NCBI GenBank assembly: GCA_034696485.1
Contig: JAQIWT010000068.1
Location: forward strand, 1 to 40,463
DNA: 40,463 nucleotides
Reading direction: 5' to 3'
Source: Isohypsibius dastychi
Taxonomy: Eukaryota; Tardigrada; Eutardigrada; Parachela; Isohypsibiidae
How positions within the stretch are numbered: position 1 is the first letter of the stretch; each line of letters starts with the position of its first letter. Below, piece by piece: positions 1 through 8,844 of this stretch. The position numbers and the translations under genes are program-made. Under the pieces are notes generated by a model that worked only from the letters and a program-made list of their open reading frames with translations, had not been told where the DNA came from and made no database searches.

Positions 1-983
1 TTTCGACGAACGGTCTTCAGACGATCCAATGTTTCCTGAGATGTATATAGATGACTCTTATCGTTCCCAAACAATTGCGCGATGATTTTCGCTGTCTCAT
101 AAGAATGAGCCGCTGAATCAAGTCGTAGATCGGTATGATAATGGCTCACATAACGATCATGGAAATCTTTGCTTACCACCTGCCCCGGAAATAAACTTCC
201 GTCGCTTAAGGGAAGACAACGCTTCATCCCATCCAGGCTATTGTGAATATGCGCACCGAACATGGGCTTTGCGAACTGAATCGTATTTGCCTGTTCGCAA
301 AAAGCGAGGAGTTGGTTCAGAAGCAGCAATGGTCCGAATGCATCAAAATCTCTCCCTTTGTTCTTGACAACAATGGATCGAAAGTCCTGCTCCGAAGGAG
401 CTACTTCTGCTACAACATCGATACGAACGCCGTATTGAGAACCAAGCTCTTTGAGTGCATCGACGATATCCGTGTAATAAGGGATCTGCGTTACGATAAC
501 GCCCACGTGATTCCACTTTTTTTGTACAAATACTTGCATCAACTTTTCTGCCGCCCCGTAGCCAGTCCGAGCAGCGCGAACCACAAAAGGCCGATTCACA
601 GCCGCTTTCCTCATCGATGTCTCGGCAAGCACGGGACGTCCCCGTTCGTTTGCCACAGGGAGAATTGTTTCATTCGGTGATACTCCCCAGGTGTGGTAGA
701 GATTCACATCACCTTGTTGCTCAAGATTATGAAACGCACTCAAGGCCGTTTTTTGATCATATTGTGAATCTTGATAACGAAGCTCCAGATGACGAAAAAG
801 TTCGGGCTCTTCTTCTTGCGCAATTTCAAATCCATGCCGCAGTGCCTCTCCATAATCAGCGAGCTCCCCGCTGAGAGGGAGAATCAAACCAACGACAAAT
901 TTTCGATTTTCCGATTCGGCAGCTGTAATCCCAACAAAGAAAAAAAATACTGCAGTGATCGCTTCTTTGAATCTTTGTGCCAT
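1..983 (-). CDS. Periplasmic substrate-binding protein, Leu/Ile/Val-type (Peripla_BP_6), 3' end cut by window edge
   Basis: Reading the minus strand from the ATG at 983 gives an uninterrupted frame of 327 codons that runs off the left edge, so the C-terminus is missing. The first ~22 residues form a signal peptide (RFK, then a hydrophobic stretch with four Phe, then ITAAES) with no lipobox Cys, which suggests a free periplasmic protein. Next comes the family opening VVGLILPLSGELADYGEAL, with the later segments WGVSPNETILPVANERGRPV and HVGVIVTQIPYYTDIVDALKEL typical of type I periplasmic-binding folds. This family binds amino acids or related small ligands for ABC transporters or acts as a sensor domain; no transporter subunit is visible here. 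A GTG 12 codons upstream is an alternative start, but the signal peptide favours 983. Confidence 0.8.
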   Translation of the reverse strand, partial: MAQRFKEAITAVFFFFVGITAAESENRKFVVGLILPLSGELADYGEALRHGFEIAQEEEPELFRHLELRYQDSQYDQKTALSAFHNLEQQGDVNLYHTWGVSPNETILPVANERGRPVLAETSMRKAAVNRPFVVRAARTGYGAAEKLMQVFVQKKWNHVGVIVTQIPYYTDIVDALKELGSQYGVRIDVVAEVAPSEQDFRSIVVKNKGRDFDAFGPLLLLNQLLAFCEQANTIQFAKPMFGAHIHNSLDGMKRCLPLSDGSLFPGQVVSKDFHDRYVSHYHTDLRLDSAAHSYETAKIIAQLFGNDKSHLYTSQETLDRLKTVRR

Positions 984-1341
984 GAATTCGTACCGGAAAA
1001 TGAAAAGCGTGATAGCCACGACTCTCTTTTATATTGATGGCTTGGGAATATCACGGCGAATTCGAGCAGTCCATGCCTTAAAGCTTGCGCAGTCAAATAA
1101 GAGGAAGTCGTGGCTGCTACGCTTCCATCTCCGTGAAGGATGGCTTTACCCAAAGTAAGATTCTCTTTCTCCATTACAAAATTTTTCATGCTATAAGTAT
1201 TCGTCAATATTACCAAAATCTAGGGAATCTCCAGCAGTTCAGCCACTCCCTATGGACGCTGCATAGCAAAAAAAAGTCCATGGAATCTTTTCTTCACGGT
1301 TACGTAACTCTTCAACGACTTTTCAACATAACGACATCACT
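984..1341. other. Gene-free divergent spacer
   Basis: This 358-base stretch separates the minus-strand binding-protein gene from the plus-strand metalloprotease-like gene, so promoters for both should lie here. I could not find a convincing -35/-10 pair for either. A TATAAG hexamer near 1193 lacks a partner at the right distance. A 110-codon minus-strand frame starts in this spacer but most of its second half lies inside the binding-protein gene in another frame. Confidence 0.4.
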
Positions 1342-3027
1342 ATGTATGACTTAAAACCTATAAGCCTGAATGGCGTCTCACCACAGATGGAGTTGCGCAA
1401 CCTCACTCAGTCCGAACGAGCGATGGTCTTACACTCTATGGAAGACTCAGCTGCTCATCTCTCAAATTTGACTACTGCGATAGAGAACCTTCGCAATATG
1501 AAGGATGATTCTCTTAGGTTCCTAATGGAACCCACTGCTGAAAATCTTCAGACTCTACGAAGAATAGCTCTCGTAAAACTCTCGGATACAGATTTGTTGA
1601 AAGCGGTTGCTGTTTCTCTCATCGATGGTGCTTCCCCTCCTACGGCGAAAGATCTGGACCCAGTTATTTTGACGGAAAATATTGTTCGCCAGTTTCTTGC
1701 CTCTCCATTAGATGCATTTCCCCCTACACCTCCCTCTTCTTTCAACTTTCTTATCCCTTTATTGCAGCAAATCAATAACGAAGGACTCGCTGAGTCTCCT
1801 GCAGTGGCAGGACGTCAGCTCCTTCGCCTCGTTGCGGGCGTATCTGTAGTCTCCGATCGTCAGGAGACCCTTCGCAGATGGGAAAAGAATCCTCAGGAAC
1901 TTTCTCACATTATTTCAACCGTCGCCCAAGACTTTCAAGGGAACCAACCTGATACCTTCATTCATATAAATAAAGCCTCATTTCATAACGGTGCGGTCAT
2001 CGTTCATGTGCCCAGGGACGACTTCTATAAAATTACGAAAGGAAGTCTTTCAGCTCTCCCGGGAGCCTATGCACTTCATCAAGTCTTTCGAGGCTCTCAG
2101 CCTCTCATACCCGAAAAAAGCATCATCGTTGTTAACGATGACTCGCCAAGCGAACAGACTTCTTACTCCGTAGAACATGAATGGGAACATATCACCGATC
2201 TGATTCTTGGTGCTTTTGAAGCAAGACGTGAGTTTTTTCAGCTTAAAAGCCGAAAGAACGCCTCTTTTCCTGTCAATCTCTTCATCGAGGAGGCAAGAGA
2301 AACCGTTCTCTCTGAGCTTCGTGCCTTTAGCACTGATACACGGAAAACTGCTCCTGCTTTTCTTCCTCTCCAGTCCTACGGCCTTGATGGCAGTATCCTG
2401 ATCGAAGATTTGCTTCACATTATGCATGCTCAACTAGAGATCCCTCTCTCTTCTGTGCTAACTCAAGTATCCAAATTGATAGAAGAGACACGAGAGTGGG
2501 TCTTCGCTGCCTTGTATTACAAGAAGGCGCCAGTTCAAGAGGATAACGGGATAAGAAGTCCAGCCCACTTTCGTTCACTGACGAGAAATCTCCCTTGGGA
2601 TCATCGATGGGAACTCTTGGAGTGCGTAGATGTAGAACCTGAAAATTTTCAAGAACTGCATGAACGAGCTACCGGATCATACGCGAATCATCTGACGCAG
2701 TTCCTGTCCCAACCTTCAGCGGGCGTTGGCATGGCCTGGCAAGCGGTGAATCTTCATCCAAGTCCCGACTTAGAGGCTTCTCTTGCGATTTGTCAGGCAG
2801 CTGGACTCAATGCCGTTAAAGGCCTTCACCTTATTAACATCCTTGCCACTTGTTTCTCATATGTCGCACAAGAAAGAGGAGCTGAGCGCATTGAGAACAT
2901 TCTCGAAGAGCAAGTGCGAAGTATCGAAGCTATCCCTTCTGTCGATATCGATGAAACCACAAAAAACAGCATGCTCTCTAGTATCGCGAAGCTGCGGGAG
3001 ATCTTTCACGCAACCAATGATCTCTAA
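1342..3027 (+). CDS. Unrecognised 561-aa protein with HEWEH zinc-protease-like motif
   Basis: I do not recognise the whole protein. It is soluble-looking, with no signal peptide or membrane segment. Residues 279-283 read HEWEH, an HExxH motif that in zincin metalloproteases supplies two zinc-binding His and the catalytic Glu. It follows a strand-like segment (IIVVNDD, ~257-263), as is usual before such helices, and is followed by a helix rich in Glu (EEARETVLSELRAF, ~311-324) that could hold a third ligand in a gluzincin arrangement. The region around 180-260 contains a short HVPRDDF segment and LPGAYALHQVF. The C-terminal third is helical. There is no good Shine-Dalgarno sequence before the ATG. 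It stands alone, convergent with the next gene. Function as a peptidase is inferred only from the motif. Confidence 0.7.
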   Translation: MYDLKPISLNGVSPQMELRNLTQSERAMVLHSMEDSAAHLSNLTTAIENLRNMKDDSLRFLMEPTAENLQTLRRIALVKLSDTDLLKAVAVSLIDGASPPTAKDLDPVILTENIVRQFLASPLDAFPPTPPSSFNFLIPLLQQINNEGLAESPAVAGRQLLRLVAGVSVVSDRQETLRRWEKNPQELSHIISTVAQDFQGNQPDTFIHINKASFHNGAVIVHVPRDDFYKITKGSLSALPGAYALHQVFRGSQPLIPEKSIIVVNDDSPSEQTSYSVEHEWEHITDLILGAFEARREFFQLKSRKNASFPVNLFIEEARETVLSELRAFSTDTRKTAPAFLPLQSYGLDGSILIEDLLHIMHAQLEIPLSSVLTQVSKLIEETREWVFAALYYKKAPVQEDNGIRSPAHFRSLTRNLPWDHRWELLECVDVEPENFQELHERATGSYANHLTQFLSQPSAGVGMAWQAVNLHPSPDLEASLAICQAAGLNAVKGLHLINILATCFSYVAQERGAERIENILEEQVRSIEAIPSVDIDETTKNSMLSSIAKLREIFHATNDL

Positions 3028-3045
3028 TAGGAATTTGTTTCCCTC

Positions 3046-3831
3046 TTAATGTTTTCTTCCTTGATCAAATTCTTTTAAGAGAGAAAGAAGCTCGGACTTT
3101 GCCCCACTAAAGCTCATGGAGGAGCTCGTTTCTCCCAAGGACTGATACCCTTCTATCAGTTCTCCATCGGAATTGATCAATACCGAACTCGTAACCGTAG
3201 TATGATCGACAATACTTAACCGCTGAATCTGAATGTTCTCCCCTTTTTTTTCTATCTTGGTCGGAGGAATCCCATCTGAGGATATGGAATCTTTACCATT
3301 CAATCGCTTCTCAAGTTCATTATAGTCATTCGGTGAGAGTTCGAGGTGTTTGCTTCTTTCTACTTTGGAGATCAATCTTTGAGATCCTATAAAATCCATC
3401 TCCGAGTCTCTTTGTTTCCCATTTCTATCAGTTGTTTGAACCGACCCAGAGGTGGTTCCATCCGTTCGGATCATGAAAGAATAGGACTCGGATTGATCTT
3501 CATTGGAAAAATCAGATCCATGAATGTGGATGTTCCCATCGGATGTCCGAGCCACGGACCATAGCATCCCCTTATCATCCACAAAGACCGAGTGATCCTC
3601 ATCATGGAGCAATCTCTCTACTCGTTTGTAGCTACTGCTTTGTCTTAAATCTTGTAATTCCTGCTGTAGATCCTTTCTCTGGTTGGTATTTTGCGGATTA
3701 GGATCGTCTCTCAGATCAGAGGAAGTAGAAACAGACGGCCTGGAGGTCTCGGAAGAAAGATTTGTTTCATCTTCTTTTCGTATGGCGGCGCTAGAGTGAG
3801 TCACTGGAATCCCTTTGAAAGGTCTACTCAA
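3046..3831 (-). CDS. Hypothetical protein, Ser/Asp-rich, 261 aa
   Basis: I do not recognise this gene. The frame opens with TTG at 3831. An in-frame GTG ten codons later (about 3801) is an alternative, and neither has a strong ribosome site. The first ~70 residues are Ser, Thr, Asn and Gln rich and look disordered. A short helical segment (~55-75) follows, then alternating strands with repeated GxxWSVxRTSDGNIHIHGSDF-like and MIRTDGTTSGSVQTTDRNG stretches that suggest a small beta-sheet protein with repeated units. It has no signal peptide, no membrane segment and no Cys. It is convergent with the HEWEH protein, with 18 bases between stops. A continuous 261-codon frame with no better competitor is the main support. 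Confidence 0.55.
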   Translation of the reverse strand: MSRPFKGIPVTHSSAAIRKEDETNLSSETSRPSVSTSSDLRDDPNPQNTNQRKDLQQELQDLRQSSSYKRVERLLHDEDHSVFVDDKGMLWSVARTSDGNIHIHGSDFSNEDQSESYSFMIRTDGTTSGSVQTTDRNGKQRDSEMDFIGSQRLISKVERSKHLELSPNDYNELEKRLNGKDSISSDGIPPTKIEKKGENIQIQRLSIVDHTTVTSSVLINSDGELIEGYQSLGETSSSMSFSGAKSELLSLLKEFDQGRKH

Positions 3832-4159
3832 TATTTATGAAGGGATTGACCCAATATGTCTCATAGAGAGTAAGACGACCTCTTCCCATGAGAATCTTTG
3901 GAAAAACACCGGCTTATAGTGTCCTCAATAGGCTTGATATTTCCCTTTTTGAAGAACGCCTTCTACCTTTATCAGGCTCTTGGCCCTCTTCAAATGAGAA
4001 GAGTCGCCCATTAATTGTGCGAACTTGATGAGAACGAGTGAGAAGATTTGAAGAGTCTTTTTTAACGCACTATGTAATCCGACCCTATATCAGGGTGGTG
4101 AGAATGCCACCACCAGACAAAGGACCTAAAAGAAAGTGACCTAACTATACGGATTATTC
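3832..4159. other. Gene-free stretch between hypothetical gene and tRNA-Leu
   Basis: This 328-base stretch has no convincing ORF. Near its right end it holds two overlapping hairpins, listed separately, which lie downstream of tRNA-Leu on the minus strand. Upstream signals for the 261-aa gene should be at the left end, but none is clear. Confidence 0.4.
4082..4114. other. Two overlapping, mutually exclusive hairpins
   Basis: ACCCT at 4082-4086 pairs with AGGGT at 4092-4096. GGTGGTG at 4094-4100 pairs with CACCACC at 4108-4114. The two stems share bases 4094-4096, so both cannot form fully at once. The site is 46 bases past the 3' end of tRNA-Leu and could be a processing or termination structure. 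No U-run follows on either strand, so it is not a standard intrinsic terminator. Confidence 0.45.
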
Positions 4160-4242
4160 TGCCCAGGGCGGGACTTGAACCCGCACGACCTTTCGATCCC
4201 AGGATTTTAAGTCCTGTATGTCTACCATTCCATCACCCGGGC
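4160..4242 (-). tRNA. tRNA-Leu (anticodon UAA)
   Basis: The minus strand folds into a tRNA. The acceptor stem is GCCCGGG with CCTGGGC (one G-U pair) and the discriminator is A. The D-arm contains TGGTAGACA, the anticodon stem is CAGGA/TCCTG around a loop holding TAA, a variable arm follows as expected for a class II leucine tRNA, and the T-arm is GCGGG-TTCAAGT-CCCGC. The 3' CCA is not encoded: the next bases are GAA. It lies ~45 bases downstream of the 151-aa gene on the same strand, so it may be read through from the aspS transcript. Confidence 0.96.
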
Positions 4243-4287
4243 GAGTTGGGTTGGACGCTCGTAAGATAGCTTAGGAGCGCGAAGTCC

Positions 4288-4743
4288 TCAAGGCATTGGG
4301 TCGGTATTTTTCTGAAGCATGGCGGCGACACGTTGTTGGAAAAGGGCGAAGCGGGCTTGAGCTACTTCGCTATTGCTCACTATCCATTCGGTATTGGAGA
4401 AGGCGGTAGGAGATACTTCCTTACGGATCTCTGCAATATGAGCAGCGATTTTAGCGTAAATGAAGAGGCCTTCGGCATTGCTTTCGCTGAGGAAGTTCGC
4501 ATCGATAATTCCTTTCCTTGCGAATCCATAAACCATCTCGTAATAGGAAGTGACTTGTCGAAAGGCTTCGTTGAGTGGGCTTTCATAGTTCGTCATGACG
4601 GCTCGGATCTCTTCGAGGGATTGTGGCCAGAAATCCCGCATCAAGCGCTTTCTTGATTCACGCATGACGGATTCCCGCCGAAGATCATAAAGCTTTAAAA
4701 CAAACTCAGCGTCTTGAATGGTAAGTTGTCGATCGGTCATCAT
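4288..4743 (-). CDS. Hypothetical helical protein, 151 aa, downstream of aspS
   Basis: I do not recognise the family with certainty. The protein is all-helical by composition, soluble and Cys-free. It carries a charged segment LRRESVMRESRKRLMRDFWP (~22-41) and a later stretch SYYEMVYGFARKGIIDANFL (~66-85), somewhat like small DUF4760-type proteins. It starts two bases after the aspS stop codon and uses the AGAGGAA at the end of aspS as ribosome site, so it is surely co-transcribed with and coupled to aspS. No motif suggests a role in tRNA charging, and operon position alone is weak evidence for one. Confidence 0.75.
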   Translation of the reverse strand: MMTDRQLTIQDAEFVLKLYDLRRESVMRESRKRLMRDFWPQSLEEIRAVMTNYESPLNEAFRQVTSYYEMVYGFARKGIIDANFLSESNAEGLFIYAKIAAHIAEIRKEVSPTAFSNTEWIVSNSEVAQARFALFQQRVAAMLQKNTDPMP

Positions 4744-4745
4744 GT

Positions 4746-6536
4746 CTATTCCTCTTTTTTAATTGCATTCAGGGGTCTGATCTGGATGTGTGCATCCTTA
4801 AGCTGTTGTTCACTCACGGTCGATGGGGCATTCATCAATAAGTCTTCTCCTGTCTGAGCCATAGGGAATGCGATGACATCCCGTATCGCTTCCTGGTTCG
4901 TAAGAAGCATGACAAGACGATCAATCCCTGCGGCCATACCTCCATGCGGAGGGGCTCCGAACTGAAAAGCTCGGATCATTCCTCCGAATTGTTCATCCAC
5001 TTGTTCCCGAGAGTATCCCGCGATATCGAAGGCACGGTACATGATCTCGGGCGAGTGATTGCGAATGGCTCCGCTGGTGATTTCGTATCCATTGCAAACG
5101 ATGTCATATTGCCATGCATAAATATCGAGCGGATTCTTGCTGTTAAGCGCTTCCAGTCCTCCTTGTGGCATGGAAAAGGGATTATGGCTAAAAACTATTT
5201 TTCCTTCCTCTTCCTCATACATAGGGAAATCAACGATCCAACAGAACTCGTATCGGTTCTTGTCGATCGTTTGAAAATCTTCTCCGAGTTTTACTCGGAG
5301 CCTACCGACAAACGGAAGAATCTCTTTGCTTGGTCCTGCGGCAAGAAAGACGATAGAATCCGGTTCAATATGAAGCTTGCTCTGTAAGGTCGTGATTTCT
5401 TCCTGGGACAGAACCTTTGCAAGGTTTCCTTTGATGCCATCAGATCCATACACAAGGTAGCCAAGTCCTCTTCCCGATTGCTTTTGAAAGTTTTCAACCG
5501 TTTCATCAAAATACTTTCTCGATGGAATCGATGAGACTTTTACTGGAAGAGCCACGATATTCCCTTTCGTGGCAAGCTCTCCTTTGAAGACCTTGAATTC
5601 TGTATTCTGAAATACCTCAGTCACCTGATGGATTTTGTAGGAGACACGAAGGTCCGGCTTATCGGTCCCGTACGTGTTTAGGGAATCTTCATATCGAATC
5701 CGAGTGAAGGGAGGTTTTGAAACCGCTTTCTCCGTGAACTTCGAAAATACCGAATGCATCAACTCTTCGCCAACAGCAAATACCTCTTCCTGTTCCACGA
5801 AGGACATTTCTAAGTCGCACTGATAGAATTCCCCCGGCGATCGATCTGCCCGCGGATTCTCATCTCGAAAACAGGGAGCGATCTGAAAGTATCGATCAAA
5901 TCCCGATACCATCAAGAGCTGCTTGAATTGTTGGGGAGCTTGTGGAAGAGCAAAAAACTTTCCCGGATGGAGTCGAGAAGGAACGAGGTAATCTCGGGCC
6001 CCTTCTGGCGAACTGTTCGTAAGAATCGGCGTTTGGAACTCCGAAAACCCCATTTCTTGCATTGCCTCTCGTACGGATCGAATGACAGCGCTTCGAAGAA
6101 GGATATTTCGGTGAAGTTCCTCACGACGAAGATCCAGGAAGCGATATTTGAGACGGGTAGGCTCAGGAGCGTTGTCATCTTCAGCAATAAGAAAGGGAAG
6201 AACCCCTGCATGGGATTGCACCTTTAATCCGTCCGCATGTACTTCGATCTCTCCTGTTGGAACTTTTTTATTGGTCATCTCGGGAGTACGCTGCGTCACT
6301 TTGCCTTCAATCGTGATCACGGACTCCGTGCGAATCTTTTGAGCCTCTTCACCTACGGATCCTGATAGTACGATCTGAGTCACTCCGTAATTATCCCTAA
6401 GATCGAAGAAAACGATACCTCCATGATCCCGTTTTCGGAGTACCCACCCCGAGAGTGTTACAGTGCCTCCTACATGCGTCGGACGAAGCTCTCCACAGGT
6501 ATGACTTCTATAAATACTTTTCAAAGATACGGACAT
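4746..6536 (-). CDS. aspS: Aspartate--tRNA ligase (AspRS)
   Basis: This cytoplasmic class II synthetase joins Asp to its tRNA. The 596 residues match the bacterial AspRS length (~590), which includes an inserted GAD domain. The N-terminal OB-fold anticodon-binding domain is visible as [29 protein letters not shown] (broken by me at ~20-48). Class II motif 1 lies near [20 protein letters not shown]. Motif 2 is [18 protein letters not shown], and motif 3 lies near the end as [14 protein letters not shown]. The motif 2 wording (RSPGEFYQ rather than RQPEFTQ) belongs to the variant seen in alphaproteobacteria and some other phyla. The gene is 12 bases downstream of murG and closes the dcw-linked transcript. 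Whether it also charges tRNA-Asn cannot be told here, since no gatCAB gene lies in the window. Confidence 0.97.
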   Translation of the reverse strand: MSVSLKSIYRSHTCGELRPTHVGGTVTLSGWVLRKRDHGGIVFFDLRDNYGVTQIVLSGSVGEEAQKIRTESVITIEGKVTQRTPEMTNKKVPTGEIEVHADGLKVQSHAGVLPFLIAEDDNAPEPTRLKYRFLDLRREELHRNILLRSAVIRSVREAMQEMGFSEFQTPILTNSSPEGARDYLVPSRLHPGKFFALPQAPQQFKQLLMVSGFDRYFQIAPCFRDENPRADRSPGEFYQCDLEMSFVEQEEVFAVGEELMHSVFSKFTEKAVSKPPFTRIRYEDSLNTYGTDKPDLRVSYKIHQVTEVFQNTEFKVFKGELATKGNIVALPVKVSSIPSRKYFDETVENFQKQSGRGLGYLVYGSDGIKGNLAKVLSQEEITTLQSKLHIEPDSIVFLAAGPSKEILPFVGRLRVKLGEDFQTIDKNRYEFCWIVDFPMYEEEEGKIVFSHNPFSMPQGGLEALNSKNPLDIYAWQYDIVCNGYEITSGAIRNHSPEIMYRAFDIAGYSREQVDEQFGGMIRAFQFGAPPHGGMAAGIDRLVMLLTNQEAIRDVIAFPMAQTGEDLLMNAPSTVSEQQLKDAHIQIRPLNAIKKEE

Positions 6537-6548
6537 AATCGGTGATTC

Positions 6549-7652
6549 CTATTGTAATGGATGTGCGAGCTGAATGATTCCTCTAGCAATCCTACCAGCT
6601 GCTTCTCGATGATCAAAGAGAGAGGAATCTTGAGATATGTTTTCACCGTACCCAGGGGTAAGCACGGTGTCAATCGCAGCCAAAAGCCGGGTCGTAAATT
6701 GCTCTCCTTCCTCGATAAGTATCCCCTGTCTTGAATCCTGAAGCAGGTGCGCATTCTCTCGTTGTTCAATTGCCTCAGGCAAGGGCACACATATCGTTGG
6801 CTTCTGAGTAACTGCTATCTCCCGAACGGTTCCAGCACCCGTTCGTGTCACAATAGCATCACTCCATCTATAGGCCGCCGCCATTTCCTTCACGAATGGT
6901 TCTACCACCGCGGTTACTCCAGCTCCTTCATAGGCATTCCGGAGGGATGAGACAGAATCCTTTCGACATTGGTGAAATACCTCAATCTTTCTCTTGGCAA
7001 GCTCGGACGCAATATTCTCCATCCCAATGTCGATAGATTTCGCACCTTGAGATCCACCTAAGATCAGTAAATGCGGCGATCGTCCCTCTCGAGGAAGTGA
7101 CTGAAAAGAGTACTCCTTCATCTCAGGCCTTAAAGGATGACCAGTAACTTCTACTCGTCTCTTCAAGGGGAAAATAGTTCCGGGATATGCAACGGAAACG
7201 CGGGAGGCAATCAGAGAAAGTACTCGATTCGCAAGACCAGGAGTTTGCTCTGCCTCGTGGATCCAAGTTGGGATTCCTCGCAACCTTGCAAGCACGATCG
7301 GAAGTACGCTTACATACCCTCCTACTCCCACCACCACTTGTGGAGAAAATTCGTTGAAGATCTCCTTTCCAATTTTCATCGCACGAGGAAATTGAAGTCC
7401 CCATCTTATTCCACCTTGGAAACCCAACCGACGTATTCCTCCAATAGGAATGACGTACCGTTGAAATCCTGCGTCATCAATGATCTTCGCTTCTAATGGT
7501 CGACCCGATCCGATGAAACGCACCTCGGCATTCGGGCATTCCTGCAATACCGCTTGCGCGATGTATAAAGCGGGAAAGAGATGTCCCCCCGTTCCACTAG
7601 CCGCGATGATCACTCTGAGAGGTTCTTTCTCAGTCCTGGTATTATTGTGCAC
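6549..7652 (-). CDS. murG: Undecaprenyldiphospho-muramoylpentapeptide N-acetylglucosaminyltransferase
   Basis: MurG adds GlcNAc from UDP-GlcNAc to lipid I, making lipid II on the inner face of the membrane. The 367 residues match family length. The N-domain opens with AASGTGGHLFPALYIA (~17-32), the glycine-rich G-loop. HEAEQTPGLANRVLS follows, then GGSQGAKSID at the start of the C-domain, and TRTGAGTVREIAVTQKP with LPEAIEQRENAHLL, the UDP-GlcNAc-binding signature (the usual SRAGA-type Ser is Thr here). It starts three bases after the ftsW stop, in the usual dcw order. The first ~10 residues (MHNNTRTEKE) are a charged extension before the core. Confidence 0.98.
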   Translation of the reverse strand: MHNNTRTEKEPLRVIIAASGTGGHLFPALYIAQAVLQECPNAEVRFIGSGRPLEAKIIDDAGFQRYVIPIGGIRRLGFQGGIRWGLQFPRAMKIGKEIFNEFSPQVVVGVGGYVSVLPIVLARLRGIPTWIHEAEQTPGLANRVLSLIASRVSVAYPGTIFPLKRRVEVTGHPLRPEMKEYSFQSLPREGRSPHLLILGGSQGAKSIDIGMENIASELAKRKIEVFHQCRKDSVSSLRNAYEGAGVTAVVEPFVKEMAAAYRWSDAIVTRTGAGTVREIAVTQKPTICVPLPEAIEQRENAHLLQDSRQGILIEEGEQFTTRLLAAIDTVLTPGYGENISQDSSLFDHREAAGRIARGIIQLAHPLQ

Positions 7653-7655
7653 GCC

Positions 7656-8825
7656 TTATCGACTCCGTTCCGATTGAATGAGACCCCGCTGATGATGTCG
7701 ATTAATTCCTAAGAGCAACCCAATCGCCATGAGGGAAATAACCAGACTTGACCCTCCATACCCGACCAGAGGAAGTACCATTCCCTTCGTGGGCAGAAGT
7801 CCCGTTACTACGCCCGTATTGAAAAGTGCGGGAATAACAATCATCAGCGTCAATCCTACGGAAAGAGCAAACGCGAAGGTATTTCCTGAGACTTTACGTG
7901 CTGTGAGAAGGCCTCGCCATAAGAAAATGAGAAACACGAGGATAAGGGCAACACAACCCACGAATCCAAGTTCTTCTCCAATAACAGCGAAAATAAAATC
8001 CGTATGGGCAGCAGGCAAGAAAAAAAGTTTTTGTTGGCTTCCTCCGATTCCAGCACCCGTCCACTGCCCCGATCCAACAGCAATGAGGGATTGAATCAGT
8101 TGATATCCCTTCCCCGATGGGTCTGCGAAAGGATTCATAAAGGTGACGACCCGCGCCATTCGATAGGGGGAGATCACTACCAACGCTGCGAGTATCAATC
8201 CTCCTGCGAATGCACAAAGAAGCATGTGCCGAAATCGGACTCCTGAAACGGCACCCATAAGCAGGGTTACCAAGGCAACTACTACAAAACTTCCGAAATC
8301 AGGCTGAAGGAGAAAGAGTCCTCCGATCAAAGCAATAAGCCCTGAAGGAATAAAGACTCCTTGAAAGAAAGAAGAAAGCTTTTCTTCGTGGCGAGCAAAA
8401 AACCCCGCAGCAAATACGATGAAGGCAAGCTTCACCAACTCCCCTGGTTGAAATCGAATTATTCCTAAGTTGATCCAACGTTGAGCGCCGCCCGCGGTGT
8501 GCCCTACTCCTGGAAGAAGAATAAAGCCAAGCAGTCCTACACAAAGAGGATAGAGGAATGGGGATATCTTTTTGAGCACTTCAAGAGGGATCCAAGAGCA
8601 AAGAATCATTCCGAGAAACCCCAGCCCTGCACCTGCGATTTGCCTCTTTACAAAATAATATGGATCGCCAAATTTTTCTTGCGCCACTACTCCGGTAGTC
8701 GAATACACCATAATGATACTGAAAATCACGAGCCCCACGGTGATCGCGAGAATCACCGGTTCAGACCAGAGGAATGGCTCTCGAGTTCGAGGCTGATTGA
8801 GTTGGTTGAGTTGAAAAGATTCCAT
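7656..8825 (-). CDS. ftsW: Peptidoglycan glycosyltransferase FtsW (SEDS family)
   Basis: FtsW polymerises lipid II glycan chains at the septum together with its partner FtsI. The 389-residue protein has about ten membrane helices. SEDS signatures are present: RWINLGIIRFQPGELVKLAF (~115-135), the conserved loop with GAGIGGSQQKLFFLPAAHTDFIFAVIGEELG (positions ~235-266), and GLLPTKGMVLPLVGYGGSS near the C-terminus. The invariant catalytic Asp of SEDS enzymes fits the D in AHTDFIF or the conserved loop nearby. It sits between the glycosyltransferase and murG in one transcription unit. The N-terminal ~20 residues are Gln/Asn rich and cytoplasmic. RodA is the alternative, but the dcw position decides for FtsW. 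Confidence 0.96.
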   Translation of the reverse strand: MESFQLNQLNQPRTREPFLWSEPVILAITVGLVIFSIIMVYSTTGVVAQEKFGDPYYFVKRQIAGAGLGFLGMILCSWIPLEVLKKISPFLYPLCVGLLGFILLPGVGHTAGGAQRWINLGIIRFQPGELVKLAFIVFAAGFFARHEEKLSSFFQGVFIPSGLIALIGGLFLLQPDFGSFVVVALVTLLMGAVSGVRFRHMLLCAFAGGLILAALVVISPYRMARVVTFMNPFADPSGKGYQLIQSLIAVGSGQWTGAGIGGSQQKLFFLPAAHTDFIFAVIGEELGFVGCVALILVFLIFLWRGLLTARKVSGNTFAFALSVGLTLMIVIPALFNTGVVTGLLPTKGMVLPLVGYGGSSLVISLMAIGLLLGINRHHQRGLIQSERSR

Positions 8826-8844
8826 AAGGGATAATGTAATATTT

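Noticed and set aside
884-1216. 110-codon minus-strand ORF upstream of the binding protein
   Set aside because: Its 3' third lies in the binding-protein gene in another frame, the translated product looks like no family, and the true gene has a signal peptide and clear domain sequence from 983.
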